DNA of 64,000 nucleotides from Candidatus Rhodoferax bjergmarkensis (lineage in GTDB: Bacteria > Pseudomonadota > Gammaproteobacteria > Burkholderiales > Burkholderiaceae_C): the NCBI GenBank assembly GCA_016708345.1, contig JADJFX010000008.1, positions 1 through 64,000 on the forward strand. Reading direction: 5' to 3'. Numbering within the stretch: position 1 is the stretch's first letter; the number at the start of each line of letters is the position of its first letter. The position numbers and the translations under genes were made by a program. The notes under the pieces were generated by a model. It made no database searches. It was not told the origin of the DNA and worked only from the letters and a program-made list of their open reading frames with translations. Of the stretch, positions 53,804 through 62,746 are shown piece by piece.

Positions 53804-54838
53804 ATGACCCAAGCGAGCTTTCCCGATCCGCAGCTATTGGCTGTGAGGATACTGAAAGGAGAGCGCGCGGCCGTCGCCAGCGGACTGAACCTGCTGGACA
53901 ACGCCCTGCCGCAGGCTCGCGTCTGCGCGGCGCAGTTGTTGGCGGCCCTCTCGTCTGGGCAATGGTTGACCAGCGGCCATGTGATAGGGGTGACCGGACC
54001 GCCCGGTGCCGGAAAATCGTCGCTGTTGTCCTCCCTGATTCGGGAGTGGCGCCAGGCTGGTAAAAAGGTTGCCGTGCTGGCTGTGGACCCCTCCAGCCGA
54101 CCTGAGTCGGGGGGCGGCGCTTTGCTGGGGGACCGCATCCGCATCAAAACCAGCACCGCGGATGAAGGCCTGTTTATTCGCTCACTGGCCAGCCGCAATC
54201 AGCTCGGCGGCGTCGCGACCGAGGTCTGGCCCATGAGCTGGCTGCTGCTGTCCTGTTTTGACATTGTGGTGGTTGAAACCGTGGGGGTTGGCCAGACGGA
54301 GATTGACGTTGCCGAGATCAGCGACACGGTTTGTTATGTGGCGCAACCGGCTTCGGGCGACACCATTCAGTACCTCAAGTCCGGCATCATGGAAATTCCG
54401 GACGTGTTTGCCGTCAACAAGTCGGACCTGGGCGGCGCGGCACAAAAAACGGCGGCGGAAATCGGGCGCAGCGGCAGCCGGCCAGACCGGCAAGAAGGCT
54501 GGCATTACCCGGTATGCCTGGTCAGCGCCACGCACCACACCGGCATACCGGCACTGATAGACCACCTGGCGCAGCATCGGCACTTTTTGGACAGCGCTGG
54601 CTTGCTGGAACAACTCCGATTCAAACACCAAAGCGGCTGGGTGATGCGCTTGCTCAAAGAAGAGTTTGGCTCGTTTGGTATGCAGTTGGCCGGTGGCCGG
54701 TCAAGCATCAACGAGCGGCTGAACAGCCATCGCCTGAATCCCTTCGGCGAATACGAGAAAACGCGACATCAGATACTCTCGCGTTTTTCGCCAGCCGATT
54801 CATCAGAATTATTTATCAAGAAAGAAGAGACGCTATGA
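53804..54838 (+). CDS. meaB: MeaB-type G-protein chaperone of the mutase
   Basis: 344 residues from ATG 53804; the in-frame codon at 53780 lies inside the end of ecm. Walker A GVTGPPGAGKSSLLSSLIRE (about 58), VLAVDPSSRPESGGGALLGD, DIVVVETVGVGQTEIDV and VFAVNKSDLGGAAQ (NKSD) are the ArgK/MeaB GTPase motifs. It protects and reloads the B12 mutase, here Ecm. It is sandwiched between ecm (7 bases) and ccr (ATGA overlap), so dosage is coupled. Confidence 0.94.
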   Translation: MTQASFPDPQLLAVRILKGERAAVASGLNLLDNALPQARVCAAQLLAALSSGQWLTSGHVIGVTGPPGAGKSSLLSSLIREWRQAGKKVAVLAVDPSSRPESGGGALLGDRIRIKTSTADEGLFIRSLASRNQLGGVATEVWPMSWLLLSCFDIVVVETVGVGQTEIDVAEISDTVCYVAQPASGDTIQYLKSGIMEIPDVFAVNKSDLGGAAQKTAAEIGRSGSRPDRQEGWHYPVCLVSATHHTGIPALIDHLAQHRHFLDSAGLLEQLRFKHQSGWVMRLLKEEFGSFGMQLAGGRSSINERLNSHRLNPFGEYEKTRHQILSRFSPADSSELFIKKEETL

Positions 54839-56592
54839 GCAAACAACTGTACGAGATCGGCGATCAGCCCCCACTGGGTGAAGTTCCGGAAAAAATGCAC
54901 GCCTGGGTTGTGCGCGAAGAGCGCTTTGGCGACCCGGTCAAGGCCTTCCAAAAAGAGGTGGTCGATGTTCCCGCCATCGCCGATGACGAGGTGCTCGTCT
55001 ACGTGATGGCCGCCGGCATCAACTACAACAACGTGTGGGCGGGCCTGGGTGTGCCGGTCAACGTCATCAAAACCCGCAACAAACAGGGCGAGCCGGAAGA
55101 TTTTCACATCGGCGGCAGCGACGCTTCGGGAATTGTCTACAAGACCGGCAAGGATGTGACGAAGTGGAAAGTGGGCGACGAGGTGGTCATCCACTGCGGC
55201 ATGTGGGATCGCAATTGCCCCGATGTGGCGTCAGGGCAAGACCCCATGTATTCACCGTCTTTTCGCATCTGGGGCTACGAGTCGAACTACGGCAGTTTCG
55301 CCCAGTTCACCAAGGTTCAAGACCACCAGTGTGTCAAACGTCCGCAACATCTGTCATGGGAAGAATCTGCCGCCTACATGCTGGTGGGGGCAACTGCCTA
55401 CCGCATGCTGATGAGCTGGGGCGAGCATCAGGTGCAAAAGAACGATGTGGTGCTGGTGTGGGGTGGTGCGGGTGGCTTGGGGTCGATGGCAATCCAGATT
55501 GCACGCGCCAAAGGCGGCATTCCGGTGGCCGTGGTGTCCAGCGACGACAAGATCGACTATTGCAAGCAGCTGGGTGCCAAGGGTGCCATCAACCGCGGCC
55601 AGTTTAAACATTGGGGGATGTTGCCGCATTGGAAAGACACAGTCGGCTACAACGAGTGGCTCAAAGGCGTGCGCGGCTTTGGCAAGGCAATCTGGGATGT
55701 GCTGGGCGAAAAACGCAGCCCGCGCATCGTGTTCGAGCACCCCGGTGAGACCACCATTCCGTCGTCCATCTTTGTGTGCGAAACCGGCGGCATGGTGGTG
55801 ATCTGCGCGGGCACCACCGGCTACAACGCCACGGTAGACCTGCGCTACCTGTGGATGCGCCAAAAACGCCTGCAAGGTTCGCATTTTGCCAACGACGAGC
55901 AGGCACAAGGCTTTAACGAGCTGGTGCTGTCGGGTGAGGTGGACCCTTGTATGTCCAAGGCTGTGGTGTATGACGAGTTGCCTCAAGTTCATCAGTTGAT
56001 GCACGAAAACAAGCATCCACACGGAAACATGTCGGTTTTGATCGGCGCTGCCGGTTTTGGCCAGGGCATCCACCGGCCAGACCGTCGCCGGGGCGTTGCC
56101 ACCACGCCGACTCACGACGACTGGGACGGCGCACGCGGCATCCCCGACGTGATGCAGGACGATGACGCGCAAAGCATGTCCGCCGTAACCAAAAACGTAA
56201 CCGTTGGCGACGTCATGCACCAAGGCCTGATCTCCTGCCGACTCGACACGCCGGTGGGGGAAGTCAGCAAAACGCTGGTGGACGAGCATATCCATGCCGT
56301 GATTGTGCTGGACGCTAATGAGCGCCCCATCGGGATCGTGTCTCAGACCGACATTGTGATGGCCAGCCAGGCCAAAACCCGCACCGAGCTGCTGACGGTT
56401 TTAGCCAAGGATGTGATGACCCAAGGTTGCATCACTTGCGATGTCTCGAGCAGCTTGTCAGACGCCATTGCGTTAATGGTTCGCAGCAAAATTCACCGCA
56501 TGGTGGTGGTCGATAAACTGGGCAGCGGTCAAAAAGCCGTCGGACTGATTTCAATGACCGACATTTTGGCGCGGTACGTCGTCGGCAAATAA
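54835..56592 (+). CDS. ccr: crotonyl-CoA carboxylase/reductase fused to a CBS-domain pair
   Basis: 585 residues from ATG 54835 (ATGA with meaB). Residues 1 to about 415 are a full crotonyl-CoA carboxylase/reductase of the MDR superfamily: FHIGGSDASGIVYKTGKDV (90-109), WEESAAYMLVGATAYRML (175-192), VWGGAGGLGSMAIQIARAKG (NADPH loop, 208-227) and HENKHPHGNMSVLIG near the normal end. After a linker (about 416-452) come two CBS motifs: VGDVMHQGLISCRLDTPVGE to GIVSQTDIVMA (457-510) and AKDVMTQGCITCDVSSSLSD to GLISMTDILARYV (524-582). The reductive carboxylation of crotonyl-CoA to ethylmalonyl-CoA is the committed step of the pathway. CBS pairs bind AMP, ATP or SAM, so allosteric control is inferred. 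The reading frame through the junction is continuous. Confidence 0.92.
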   Translation: MSKQLYEIGDQPPLGEVPEKMHAWVVREERFGDPVKAFQKEVVDVPAIADDEVLVYVMAAGINYNNVWAGLGVPVNVIKTRNKQGEPEDFHIGGSDASGIVYKTGKDVTKWKVGDEVVIHCGMWDRNCPDVASGQDPMYSPSFRIWGYESNYGSFAQFTKVQDHQCVKRPQHLSWEESAAYMLVGATAYRMLMSWGEHQVQKNDVVLVWGGAGGLGSMAIQIARAKGGIPVAVVSSDDKIDYCKQLGAKGAINRGQFKHWGMLPHWKDTVGYNEWLKGVRGFGKAIWDVLGEKRSPRIVFEHPGETTIPSSIFVCETGGMVVICAGTTGYNATVDLRYLWMRQKRLQGSHFANDEQAQGFNELVLSGEVDPCMSKAVVYDELPQVHQLMHENKHPHGNMSVLIGAAGFGQGIHRPDRRRGVATTPTHDDWDGARGIPDVMQDDDAQSMSAVTKNVTVGDVMHQGLISCRLDTPVGEVSKTLVDEHIHAVIVLDANERPIGIVSQTDIVMASQAKTRTELLTVLAKDVMTQGCITCDVSSSLSDAIALMVRSKIHRMVVVDKLGSGQKAVGLISMTDILARYVVGK

Positions 56593-56639
56593 GGCGCGGC
56601 GTGCAGGGGTCCGTCAGAATTTGTGGAAATCTGACGGTA

Positions 56640-56690
56640 GCCTTGATAAATCATGCGCGAATAGCTACTATTTTTCTAGCAATTAAGATG
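56640..56690. repeat. possible dispersed repeat copy (diverged, inverted)
   Basis: Reverse strand: GCTAGAAAAATAGTAGCTAT, TCGCGCATGATTTATCAAGG. The order of blocks fits the repeat family but matches are weak. It lies behind the ccr stop. Confidence 0.35.
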
Positions 56691-56785
56691 ACTAATCAAG
56701 ACAATCGAGCCTATATCGATAGTACATTGATGTGCAGAACCTCTTCTATGTAGGCCTGATCCCATCCAATGCGGCTGCGTTTATT

Positions 56786-57290
56786 TTAGGCTCCGACTTT
56801 CAAGCCTGTCTCCCGTTTGAACTGCGTCAGTGCGACGCGCCGCATGCAAGCTAGTTCACGGAACTTTGTTTGCAGAATCAGCAGTGCAGTGGCCTCCGAC
56901 AATGCTTTCTTTTTACGAACCAGATCACGCTTGAGCTGAGCAAACAGACCATGTTTGCGAAACCAAACCTTCTCTCAAACGACAACCAAGGCTACACAGG
57001 GTGAAGTAGAACTGCCAATAGCTAAAGGTGCGGGAGGCACTAGAATTGGGCTTGCGCTTCTTCGACCATGACAATATCGGGCGGCCGTGAGACCTTGGGC
57101 GGTTTGATGAAGTTTGGCATGGCTTAAGGCTTGCCCAGTATATGCTGGGTGTAGAACTTGAAGCCATAAAGATCAAGTTTGACCGCACTCTAGGAATGCG
57201 AGGTTATTGAATCGCTGAAGTAGTCGGTCAGTTGTGCTGGTGACAGGTTGTTGATCTGGTGGCCAAAGTATTCGTCCATGCGCCGGATTC
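56786..57290 (-). pseudogene. remnants of a tyrosine recombinase and a transposase orfA-like gene
   Basis: Reading the - strand: near 57290-57080, IRRMDEYFGHQINNLSPAQL, TDYFSDSITSHS-stop, LDLYGFKFYTQHILGKP-stop and MPNLIKPPKVSRPPDIVMVE, which resembles the N-terminal SAM-like part of an integrase associated with IS91-type elements. Near 56960-56786 a second piece reads GLFAQLKRDLVRKKKALSEA, TALLILQTKFRELAC, like the C-terminal helix of HTH transposase OrfA proteins, ending at TAA (56788-56786). Internal stops and lost frames show decay. The call rests on remembered similarity. Confidence 0.45.
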
Positions 57291-57440
57291 CACGGGAATA
57301 CACACGACGTATGATTGTCCTGCGTCGGCCTTAAACACAAGCATCCAGCAACAAAAACGCGACTCTGGCCTGTGCAGACCAAGCATCGCGTAGTGGTTTA
57401 GTTCAACTTTCTTTAAGTCGCTGTCTATAGTAAGAAACTA

Positions 57441-57839
57441 CTAAGCTTTAGCATCTTCAACTGATTCAACTTCAGTTGCTAGAGTACGATCAACCAACTC
57501 AACCAAGGCCATTGGAGCATTGTCTCCAACACGAAAACCCATTTTTAAAATGCGCGTGTATCCACCTGGGCGAGCTTTAAAACGTGGTCCGAGTTCGTTG
57601 AACAGCTTGCTCACACTGTCACGATCACGTAGACGGTCAAAAGCCAACCGACGATTAGCAACGGTTGCTTCTTTGGCTAATGTGATCATAGGTTCGATGA
57701 CCCGGCGCAACTCCTTGGCCTTTGGAACCGTTGTTTTGATGGCTTCGTGTGTAATTAGCGAATTCATCATATTGCGCAACATCGCCAAACGATGGGAGGA
57801 TGTGCGGTTAAGTTTACGTAGTCCGTGTCCGTGACGCAT
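57441..57839 (-). CDS. rplQ: 50S ribosomal protein L17
   Basis: 132 residues beginning MRHGHGLRKLNRTSSHRLAM and ARNM-type LRNMMNSLITHEAIKTTVPK, the standard L17 sequence; the C-terminus is PMALVELVDRTLATEVESVE. Last gene of the alpha operon, directly downstream of rpoA (83-base gap). Located at the exit tunnel of the large subunit. Confidence 0.97.
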   Translation of the reverse strand: MRHGHGLRKLNRTSSHRLAMLRNMMNSLITHEAIKTTVPKAKELRRVIEPMITLAKEATVANRRLAFDRLRDRDSVSKLFNELGPRFKARPGGYTRILKMGFRVGDNAPMALVELVDRTLATEVESVEDAKA

Positions 57840-57922
57840 GATTTGCTTTCCTTAAGTTATGTACCAAGCAGCCGTATCAGGTACTGCCTGTGGCGTCGAG
57901 TCTTATTCCAAGACCCAAAAAA

Positions 57923-58912
57923 TCATCGCTTTTCAAGAGCGGCTGGAGGCCAACTTTCAAGCTTCATGCCCAAAGTCAAACCGCGGGAAGCCAGCACTTC
58001 CTTAATTTCATTGAGTGACTTTCTTCCCAAGTTTGGAGTTTTTAATAACTCATTCTCAGTGCGTTGAATCAAATCGCCAATGTAATAAATATTTTCCGCT
58101 TTGAGGCAATTAGCAGAGCGAACAGTTAGTTCAAGCTCATCCACAGGACGCAGGAGAATGGGGTCGAATGGAGCATTGCCGCGTGATGCAGGCTCAATAA
58201 TCGGGTTAATCTCATCGGGTTTCATCTGTGCGAAAACAGCCAGTTGTTCAACAAGAATTCGTGCCGACAAACTTACCGCATCTGCAGCAGAAATTGCACC
58301 ATTGGTTTCAATATCCACCACCAGCTTGTCCAAGTCTGTACGTTGCTCAACGCGTGCACTTTCAACCGTGTAGCTGACGCGCTTGACGGGAGAAAAGGAG
58401 GCGTCTAACACAATACGACCGATGCTCTTTGTTGGCTCATCACCATGCCGACGCATCGTGCCTGGAACATAGCCGCGACCTTTTTCAACTTTGATTTGCA
58501 TGTCCAGTTTGCCACCGTGCGACAAATGTGCAATGACATGCTCTGGATTGATGATTTCAACATCGTGGGGTGTTTGAATATCACTTGCAGTCACGATTCC
58601 TGCACCCTCTTTACGCAAGCTTAGGGTGACTTCGTCGCGGTTGTGAAGTTTAAACACAACACCTTTAAGGTTCAACAAAATGTTGACTACGTCTTCCTGA
58701 ACACCGTCAATCGACGAATACTCGTGCAGCACGCCAGCAATGGTGACCTCAGTAGCGGCGTAGCCAGACATCGAAGACAACAAGACCCGACGAAGTGCGT
58801 TTCCGAGCGTATGACCATAGCCACGTTCAAATGGCTCAAGAGCGACTTTGGCACGATTAGGCCCGAGTTGCTCAACGTTAATGGCTTTTGGCTTCAGTAA
58901 ACTATTTTGCAT
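57923..58912 (-). CDS. rpoA: RNA polymerase alpha subunit
   Basis: 329 residues. N-terminal dimerisation domain with FERGYGHTLGNALRRVLLSS and GVLHEYSSIDGVQEDVVNIL; C-terminal domain (about 250-329) with RSANCLKAENIYYIGDLIQR and LLKTPNLGRKSLNEIKEVLA, which contacts UP elements and activators. Length and order after rpsD are those of other betaproteobacteria. Confidence 0.98.
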   Translation of the reverse strand: MQNSLLKPKAINVEQLGPNRAKVALEPFERGYGHTLGNALRRVLLSSMSGYAATEVTIAGVLHEYSSIDGVQEDVVNILLNLKGVVFKLHNRDEVTLSLRKEGAGIVTASDIQTPHDVEIINPEHVIAHLSHGGKLDMQIKVEKGRGYVPGTMRRHGDEPTKSIGRIVLDASFSPVKRVSYTVESARVEQRTDLDKLVVDIETNGAISAADAVSLSARILVEQLAVFAQMKPDEINPIIEPASRGNAPFDPILLRPVDELELTVRSANCLKAENIYYIGDLIQRTENELLKTPNLGRKSLNEIKEVLASRGLTLGMKLESWPPAALEKR

Positions 58913-59035
58913 TTAGACTTCCTCTCAATACCCCCGGTTCGTTACACCGGTAAGGCTGACGAAGCGTCTGAGCCGTGGTGCCCCACGCCCCAGAACGATT
59001 TCAAATATTAAACGGCTAAAACGCAGCTAAATTAA

Positions 59036-59659
59036 TTAGCGCGAGTACAACTCAACGATCAATGATTCATTGATGTCTGCAGCAAATTGATCACGGTCTG
59101 GTACTGATTTGAAAGTGCCTTCGGCTTTATCCAAACTAACCTCAACCCAAGCTGGCATACCAACCTGCTGAGCCAATTGCAAAGCTTCGGCAATACGTGT
59201 TTGCTTTTTGGACTTGTCGCGGACTGCAATAACATCGCCTGTCTTAACCATATAGGAAGGAATGTTGACACTCTTTCCATTGACAGTCATTGCTTTGTGG
59301 GAAACCAATTGCCTTGCTTCTGCGCGAGTAGAACCGAATCCCATGCGGTAAACCACATTATCAAGTCGCGATTCCAACAGTGACAATAGATTAGCTCCGG
59401 TATTTCCCTTGCGACGATCTGCTTCTTCAAAGTAGCGACGGAATTGCTTTTCCAGAACGCCATACATGCGCTTGACTTTTTGCTTTTCACGCAGTTGCAG
59501 ACCGTAGTCGGAGGTGCGAGCACCCGAAGTACGACCGTGTTGGCCAGGCTTTGAGTCGAATTTAGCCTTGTCTCCAATTGCACGGCGTGCGCTCTTGAGA
59601 AACAAGTCAGTACCTTCACGGCGGGATAATTTGGCTTTGGGGCCGAGATAGCGTGCCAC
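59036..59659 (-). CDS. rpsD: 30S ribosomal protein S4
   Basis: 207 residues: MARYLGPKAKLSRREGTDLF, then the S4 RNA-binding domain from about 97 (SRLDNVVYRMGFGSTRAEAR, QLVSHKAMTVNGKSVNIPSY). S4 starts assembly of the 30S subunit and in enterobacteria represses the alpha operon; such control here is not shown by the sequence. The C-x-C zinc motif of some S4 forms is absent. Confidence 0.98.
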   Translation of the reverse strand: MARYLGPKAKLSRREGTDLFLKSARRAIGDKAKFDSKPGQHGRTSGARTSDYGLQLREKQKVKRMYGVLEKQFRRYFEEADRRKGNTGANLLSLLESRLDNVVYRMGFGSTRAEARQLVSHKAMTVNGKSVNIPSYMVKTGDVIAVRDKSKKQTRIAEALQLAQQVGMPAWVEVSLDKAEGTFKSVPDRDQFAADINESLIVELYSR

Positions 59660-59744
59660 TTGATCGTCCTTTATGTCATCTGCCGCATTAAAAATGCAGG
59701 AGCCACCGACAAAATGTCAGTGGCGGTGGGCTTTGTTAAAAAAA

Positions 59745-60149
59745 TTAAATACGACGGCGCTTTTGTGGGCGGCATCCGTTGTGCGGAACCGGTGTCACAT
59801 CAGCAATCATATTGATGCGTATACCAAGGGCCGCGAGCGCTCTTACCGAAGATTCGCGACCTGGGCCTGGGCCTTTGATTTCGACATCAAGGTTTTTGAT
59901 ACCTTGTTCAATGGCAGCGCGACCAGCCACTTCAGAAGCAACTTGGGCTGCAAAAGGTGTTGACTTGCGTGAACCTTTAAAACCTTGACCACCAGACGAA
60001 GCCCAAGATAAGGCATTACCTTGCCGGTCAGTTATCGTGATGATGGTGTTGTTGAATGATGCGTGCACATGTGCCACGCCGTCTGCAACATTTTTACGTA
60101 CTTTTTTACGGACACGTTGGGCCGCATTATTGGCTGGAGCTTTTGCCAT
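59745..60149 (-). CDS. rpsK: 30S ribosomal protein S11
   Basis: 134 residues with the S11 core GVAHVHASFNNTIITITDRQ, GNALSWASSGGQGFKGSRKS and the C-terminus PHNGCRPQKRRRI. The N-terminal basic extension (MAKAPANNAAQRVRKKVRKN) is normal for the group. Platform protein of the 30S subunit, near the mRNA exit. Confidence 0.98.
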   Translation of the reverse strand: MAKAPANNAAQRVRKKVRKNVADGVAHVHASFNNTIITITDRQGNALSWASSGGQGFKGSRKSTPFAAQVASEVAGRAAIEQGIKNLDVEIKGPGPGRESSVRALAALGIRINMIADVTPVPHNGCRPQKRRRI

Positions 60150-60168
60150 AGTGGTCTTTCAGTGCCTT

Positions 60169-60534
60169 TTATTTCTTCAATGAAGCTGCGGCCTTGCGGG
60201 GGCCTTTACGAGTGCGGGCATTCGTGCGCGTACGCTGACCACGCATGGGCAGACCTCGACGATGACGAAAGCCACGGTAACAACCAATGTCCATCAAACG
60301 CTTGATGTTCATGGTTGTTTCACGACGCAGATCACCTTCAATGGTGAATTGTGCGATTTGGTCGCGAATTTTTTCCAAGTCCGAGTCAGTCAGATCTTTA
60401 ACCTTCTTGGAATATGCAATGCCACAAGCCTCGCAGATTTTGCGTGCGCGGGTGCGACCAATCCCAAAGATGGCGGTTAAGCCGATTTCGGAATGCTGTT
60501 GCGGCGGAATATTGATGCCAGCGATACGTGCCAT
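60169..60534 (-). CDS. rpsM: 30S ribosomal protein S13
   Basis: 121 residues: MARIAGINIPPQQHSEIGLT, then IFGIGRTRARKICEACGI and the C-terminal basic tail RGLPMRGQRTRTNARTRKGP. It sits in the head of the small subunit and contacts P-site tRNA. The gene follows rpmJ by 24 bases. Confidence 0.98.
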   Translation of the reverse strand: MARIAGINIPPQQHSEIGLTAIFGIGRTRARKICEACGIAYSKKVKDLTDSDLEKIRDQIAQFTIEGDLRRETTMNIKRLMDIGCYRGFRHRRGLPMRGQRTRTNARTRKGPRKAAASLKK

Positions 60535-60558
60535 TTTCGTCCTCTAAAACTCTTGCAA

Positions 60559-60672
60559 TTAACCCTGGCGCTGCTTGTGTCGTGGATCTGTACAGATCAC
60601 ACGTACAACGCCCTTGCGCCGAATTACCTTGCAGTTACGGCAAATTTTCTTGACCGAAGCCGAAACCTTCAT
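60559..60672 (-). CDS. rpmJ: 50S ribosomal protein L36
   Basis: 37 residues: [37 protein letters not shown]. The zinc-binding set C-x2-C, C, H is intact, the C+ form of L36. ATG is at 60672-60670 and TAA at 60561-60559. It lies between infA and rpsM. Confidence 0.97.
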
Positions 60673-60736
60673 TTCATTCTCCTAAAACTGTTTGCGATGC
60701 TCATGCTTGTGTTGCACGGAACAAATACCATTACTA

Positions 60737-60955
60737 TTACTTAGCCCTAAATACAATTCGCGCCCGACTTAAATCGTAAGGTGTCAATTCAACTGTAACC
60801 TTATCACCGGGAAGTATACGAATGTAGTGCATGCGCATTTTTCCGGAAATATGCCCCAGTACGACATGACCGTTTTCCAACTTCACGCGAAACGTCGCGT
60901 TTGGAAGGTTTTCGACCACCTCTCCTTGCATCTGAATAACATCGTCTTTGGCCAT
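60737..60955 (-). CDS. infA: translation initiation factor IF-1
   Basis: 72 residues, an OB-fold protein: MAKDDVIQMQGEVVENLPNA, TFRVKLENGHVVLGHISGKM and the end PYDLSRARIVFRAK. It occupies the A site during initiation. Its place between secY and rpmJ is the usual betaproteobacterial order. Confidence 0.97.
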   Translation of the reverse strand: MAKDDVIQMQGEVVENLPNATFRVKLENGHVVLGHISGKMRMHYIRILPGDKVTVELTPYDLSRARIVFRAK

Positions 60956-60970
60956 ATATTATTCACCTGC

Positions 60971-62281
60971 CTAAGAAGACTTAAAGTTGGCCTTCTTCAA
61001 CAGTGATTCATACTGTTGGGACATCATGTAGTTTTGCACCTGAGCCATGAAATCCATGGTTACGACAACAATAATCAAAAGCGATGTACCACCAAAATAA
61101 AACGGTACGTTGTACTTCAAGATCAAAAACTCAGGCAATAAGCATACGAGTGTGATGTAGATTGCACCAGCAAACGTTAAGCGCAACAAAATTTTGTCGA
61201 TATACCGGGCTGTCTGATCCCCAGGGCGAATACCCGGTATAAATGCGCCGCTTTTTTTCAAATTATCTGCAGTTTCACGACTGTTAAACACCAAGGCCGT
61301 ATAGAAAAAGCAGAAGAATACTATTGCAGCTGCATAAAACAAAACGTAAATAGGTTGACCAGGAGACAATGAATTGGCAATGTCTTTTAACCAACGCATC
61401 GACTCACCGGTACTGAACCAGCCTACTACTGTTGCTGGTAACAAAATAATCGATGAAGCAAAAATCGGGGGTATTACTCCAGCCATATTGAGCTTCAATG
61501 GCAAATGCGACGACTGACCACCATAGACTTTATTTCCAACTTGTCGTCTTGCATAATTAACCAATATCTTTCGCTGCCCACGTTCAACAAAAACGACTAT
61601 ATAAGTGACCAGTGCAACTACAACCACAATAAACAAGGAAACAATGATGCTCATTGAACCGTTGCGCACCAATTCAAGCAAACCGCCAATTGCACTTGGC
61701 AGGCCGGCTGCGATACCACCAAAAATCAAAATTGAGATACCGTTTCCTAAACCGCGCTCGGTAATTTGCTCACCCAGCCACATCAAAAACATTGTTCCAG
61801 AGGTGAGAGTAACTATCGCCGTCATACGGAAACCAAAACCAGGCGCAATAACCAAACCAGCAGAACTCTCCAAAGCCAAGGCGATACCCATCGACTGAAA
61901 CACCGCCAAACCTAGTGTGCCGTAGCGGGTGTATTGGGTAATCTTTCGACGCCCCCCTTCACCTTCCTTTTTCAATTGCTCAAACGCAGGCAACACATAG
62001 GTCATCAATTGCATGATGATCGATGCCGAGATGTACGGCATGATCCCCAATGCAAAAATTGTGAACCTTGACAACGCACCACCCGAGAACATGTTAAACA
62101 TGCCCAATATTCCACCCTGCTGCCCTTTGAAAAACTGCTGCAATTGCGCAGGGTCAATGCCGGGGACTGGAATGTGTGCACCAACACGGTACACGACCAG
62201 CGCCAGCAGCAAAAAGACAAGTCGGCGACGCAAATCACCGAATTTGCCTGTTTTTGCCAATTGAGCCGCGTTAGTTGCCAC
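60971..62281 (-). CDS. secY: preprotein translocase subunit SecY
   Basis: 436 residues with ten membrane segments. LVFLLLALVVYRVGAHIPVP is TM1, FSGGALSRFTIFALGIMPYI the signature 1 region, and KEGEGGRRKITQYTRYGTLG follows. GIRPGDQTARYIDKILLRLT is in the cytosolic loop that binds SecA and the ribosome. Channel of the Sec translocon. Normal length and order after rplO. Confidence 0.98.
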   Translation of the reverse strand: MATNAAQLAKTGKFGDLRRRLVFLLLALVVYRVGAHIPVPGIDPAQLQQFFKGQQGGILGMFNMFSGGALSRFTIFALGIMPYISASIIMQLMTYVLPAFEQLKKEGEGGRRKITQYTRYGTLGLAVFQSMGIALALESSAGLVIAPGFGFRMTAIVTLTSGTMFLMWLGEQITERGLGNGISILIFGGIAAGLPSAIGGLLELVRNGSMSIIVSLFIVVVVALVTYIVVFVERGQRKILVNYARRQVGNKVYGGQSSHLPLKLNMAGVIPPIFASSIILLPATVVGWFSTGESMRWLKDIANSLSPGQPIYVLFYAAAIVFFCFFYTALVFNSRETADNLKKSGAFIPGIRPGDQTARYIDKILLRLTFAGAIYITLVCLLPEFLILKYNVPFYFGGTSLLIIVVVTMDFMAQVQNYMMSQQYESLLKKANFKSS

Positions 62282-62304
62282 TTTTCAGTCTCTCAGATGC
62301 GGTT

Positions 62305-62736
62305 TCAGGCAAAGCTTCCGCCAGCCGCTTCAATCGCTGCTTTGGCACCAGCCGTTGCACCAATCCCCGTGAACTTGATCGCCTTGGTGACTTCACCAGT
62401 TTTGATGACCTTGACAACTTTTGCCAATTCACCAACGAGACCTGCCTGTTTCAGCATTACGAGATCAACTTCAGCTGCTCCCAATTGCTCTAATGCACTC
62501 AAAGTGACTTCAGCGTTGAATTTCAGCTGATGAGACTTGAATCCTCGCTTTGGCAAGCGACGTTGCATAGGCATTTGACCGCCTTCAAATCCCACTTTAT
62601 GATAGCCACCAGCACGTGATTTTTGACCTTTGTGGCCGCGTCCTGCAGTTTTTCCAATGCCCGAGCCGATACCACGACCGACACGGCGCTTGTAGTGCTT
62701 TGCACCATCAGCGGGCTTGATGCCATTGAGTTCCAT
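62305..62736 (-). CDS. rplO: 50S ribosomal protein L15
   Basis: 143 residues from ATG 62736 (MELNGIKPADGAKHYKRRVG); two further ATGs directly upstream (62742, 62739) are alternative starts. RGIGSGIGKTAGRGHKGQKS is the basic, glycine-rich N-terminal arm, and GGQMPMQRRLPKRGFKS follows. Late-assembly large-subunit protein. Confidence 0.96.
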   Translation of the reverse strand: MELNGIKPADGAKHYKRRVGRGIGSGIGKTAGRGHKGQKSRAGGYHKVGFEGGQMPMQRRLPKRGFKSHQLKFNAEVTLSALEQLGAAEVDLVMLKQAGLVGELAKVVKVIKTGEVTKAIKFTGIGATAGAKAAIEAAGGSFA

Positions 62737-62746
62737 CATCAACCTC

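Larger units (their letters stand above)
56593..57440. other. gene-free region between ccr and rplQ
   Basis: About 850 bases without an intact gene. Apart from the remnants above and a possible repeat copy, nothing is recognised. Base composition is lower in GC than the operon to its left. The region separates the + strand pathway operon from the convergent ribosomal cluster, so both terminators should lie here; CTGACGG (56605-56638) appears twice as GTCAGAATTTGTGGAAATCT-GAC and could form a weak hairpin. Confidence 0.4.

Noticed and set aside
54331..54834. Upstream extension of the ccr frame by 168 codons
   Set aside because: This is the +1 frame of meaB; the ATGA overlap at 54835 and the family start MSKQLYEIGDQP define the real beginning.
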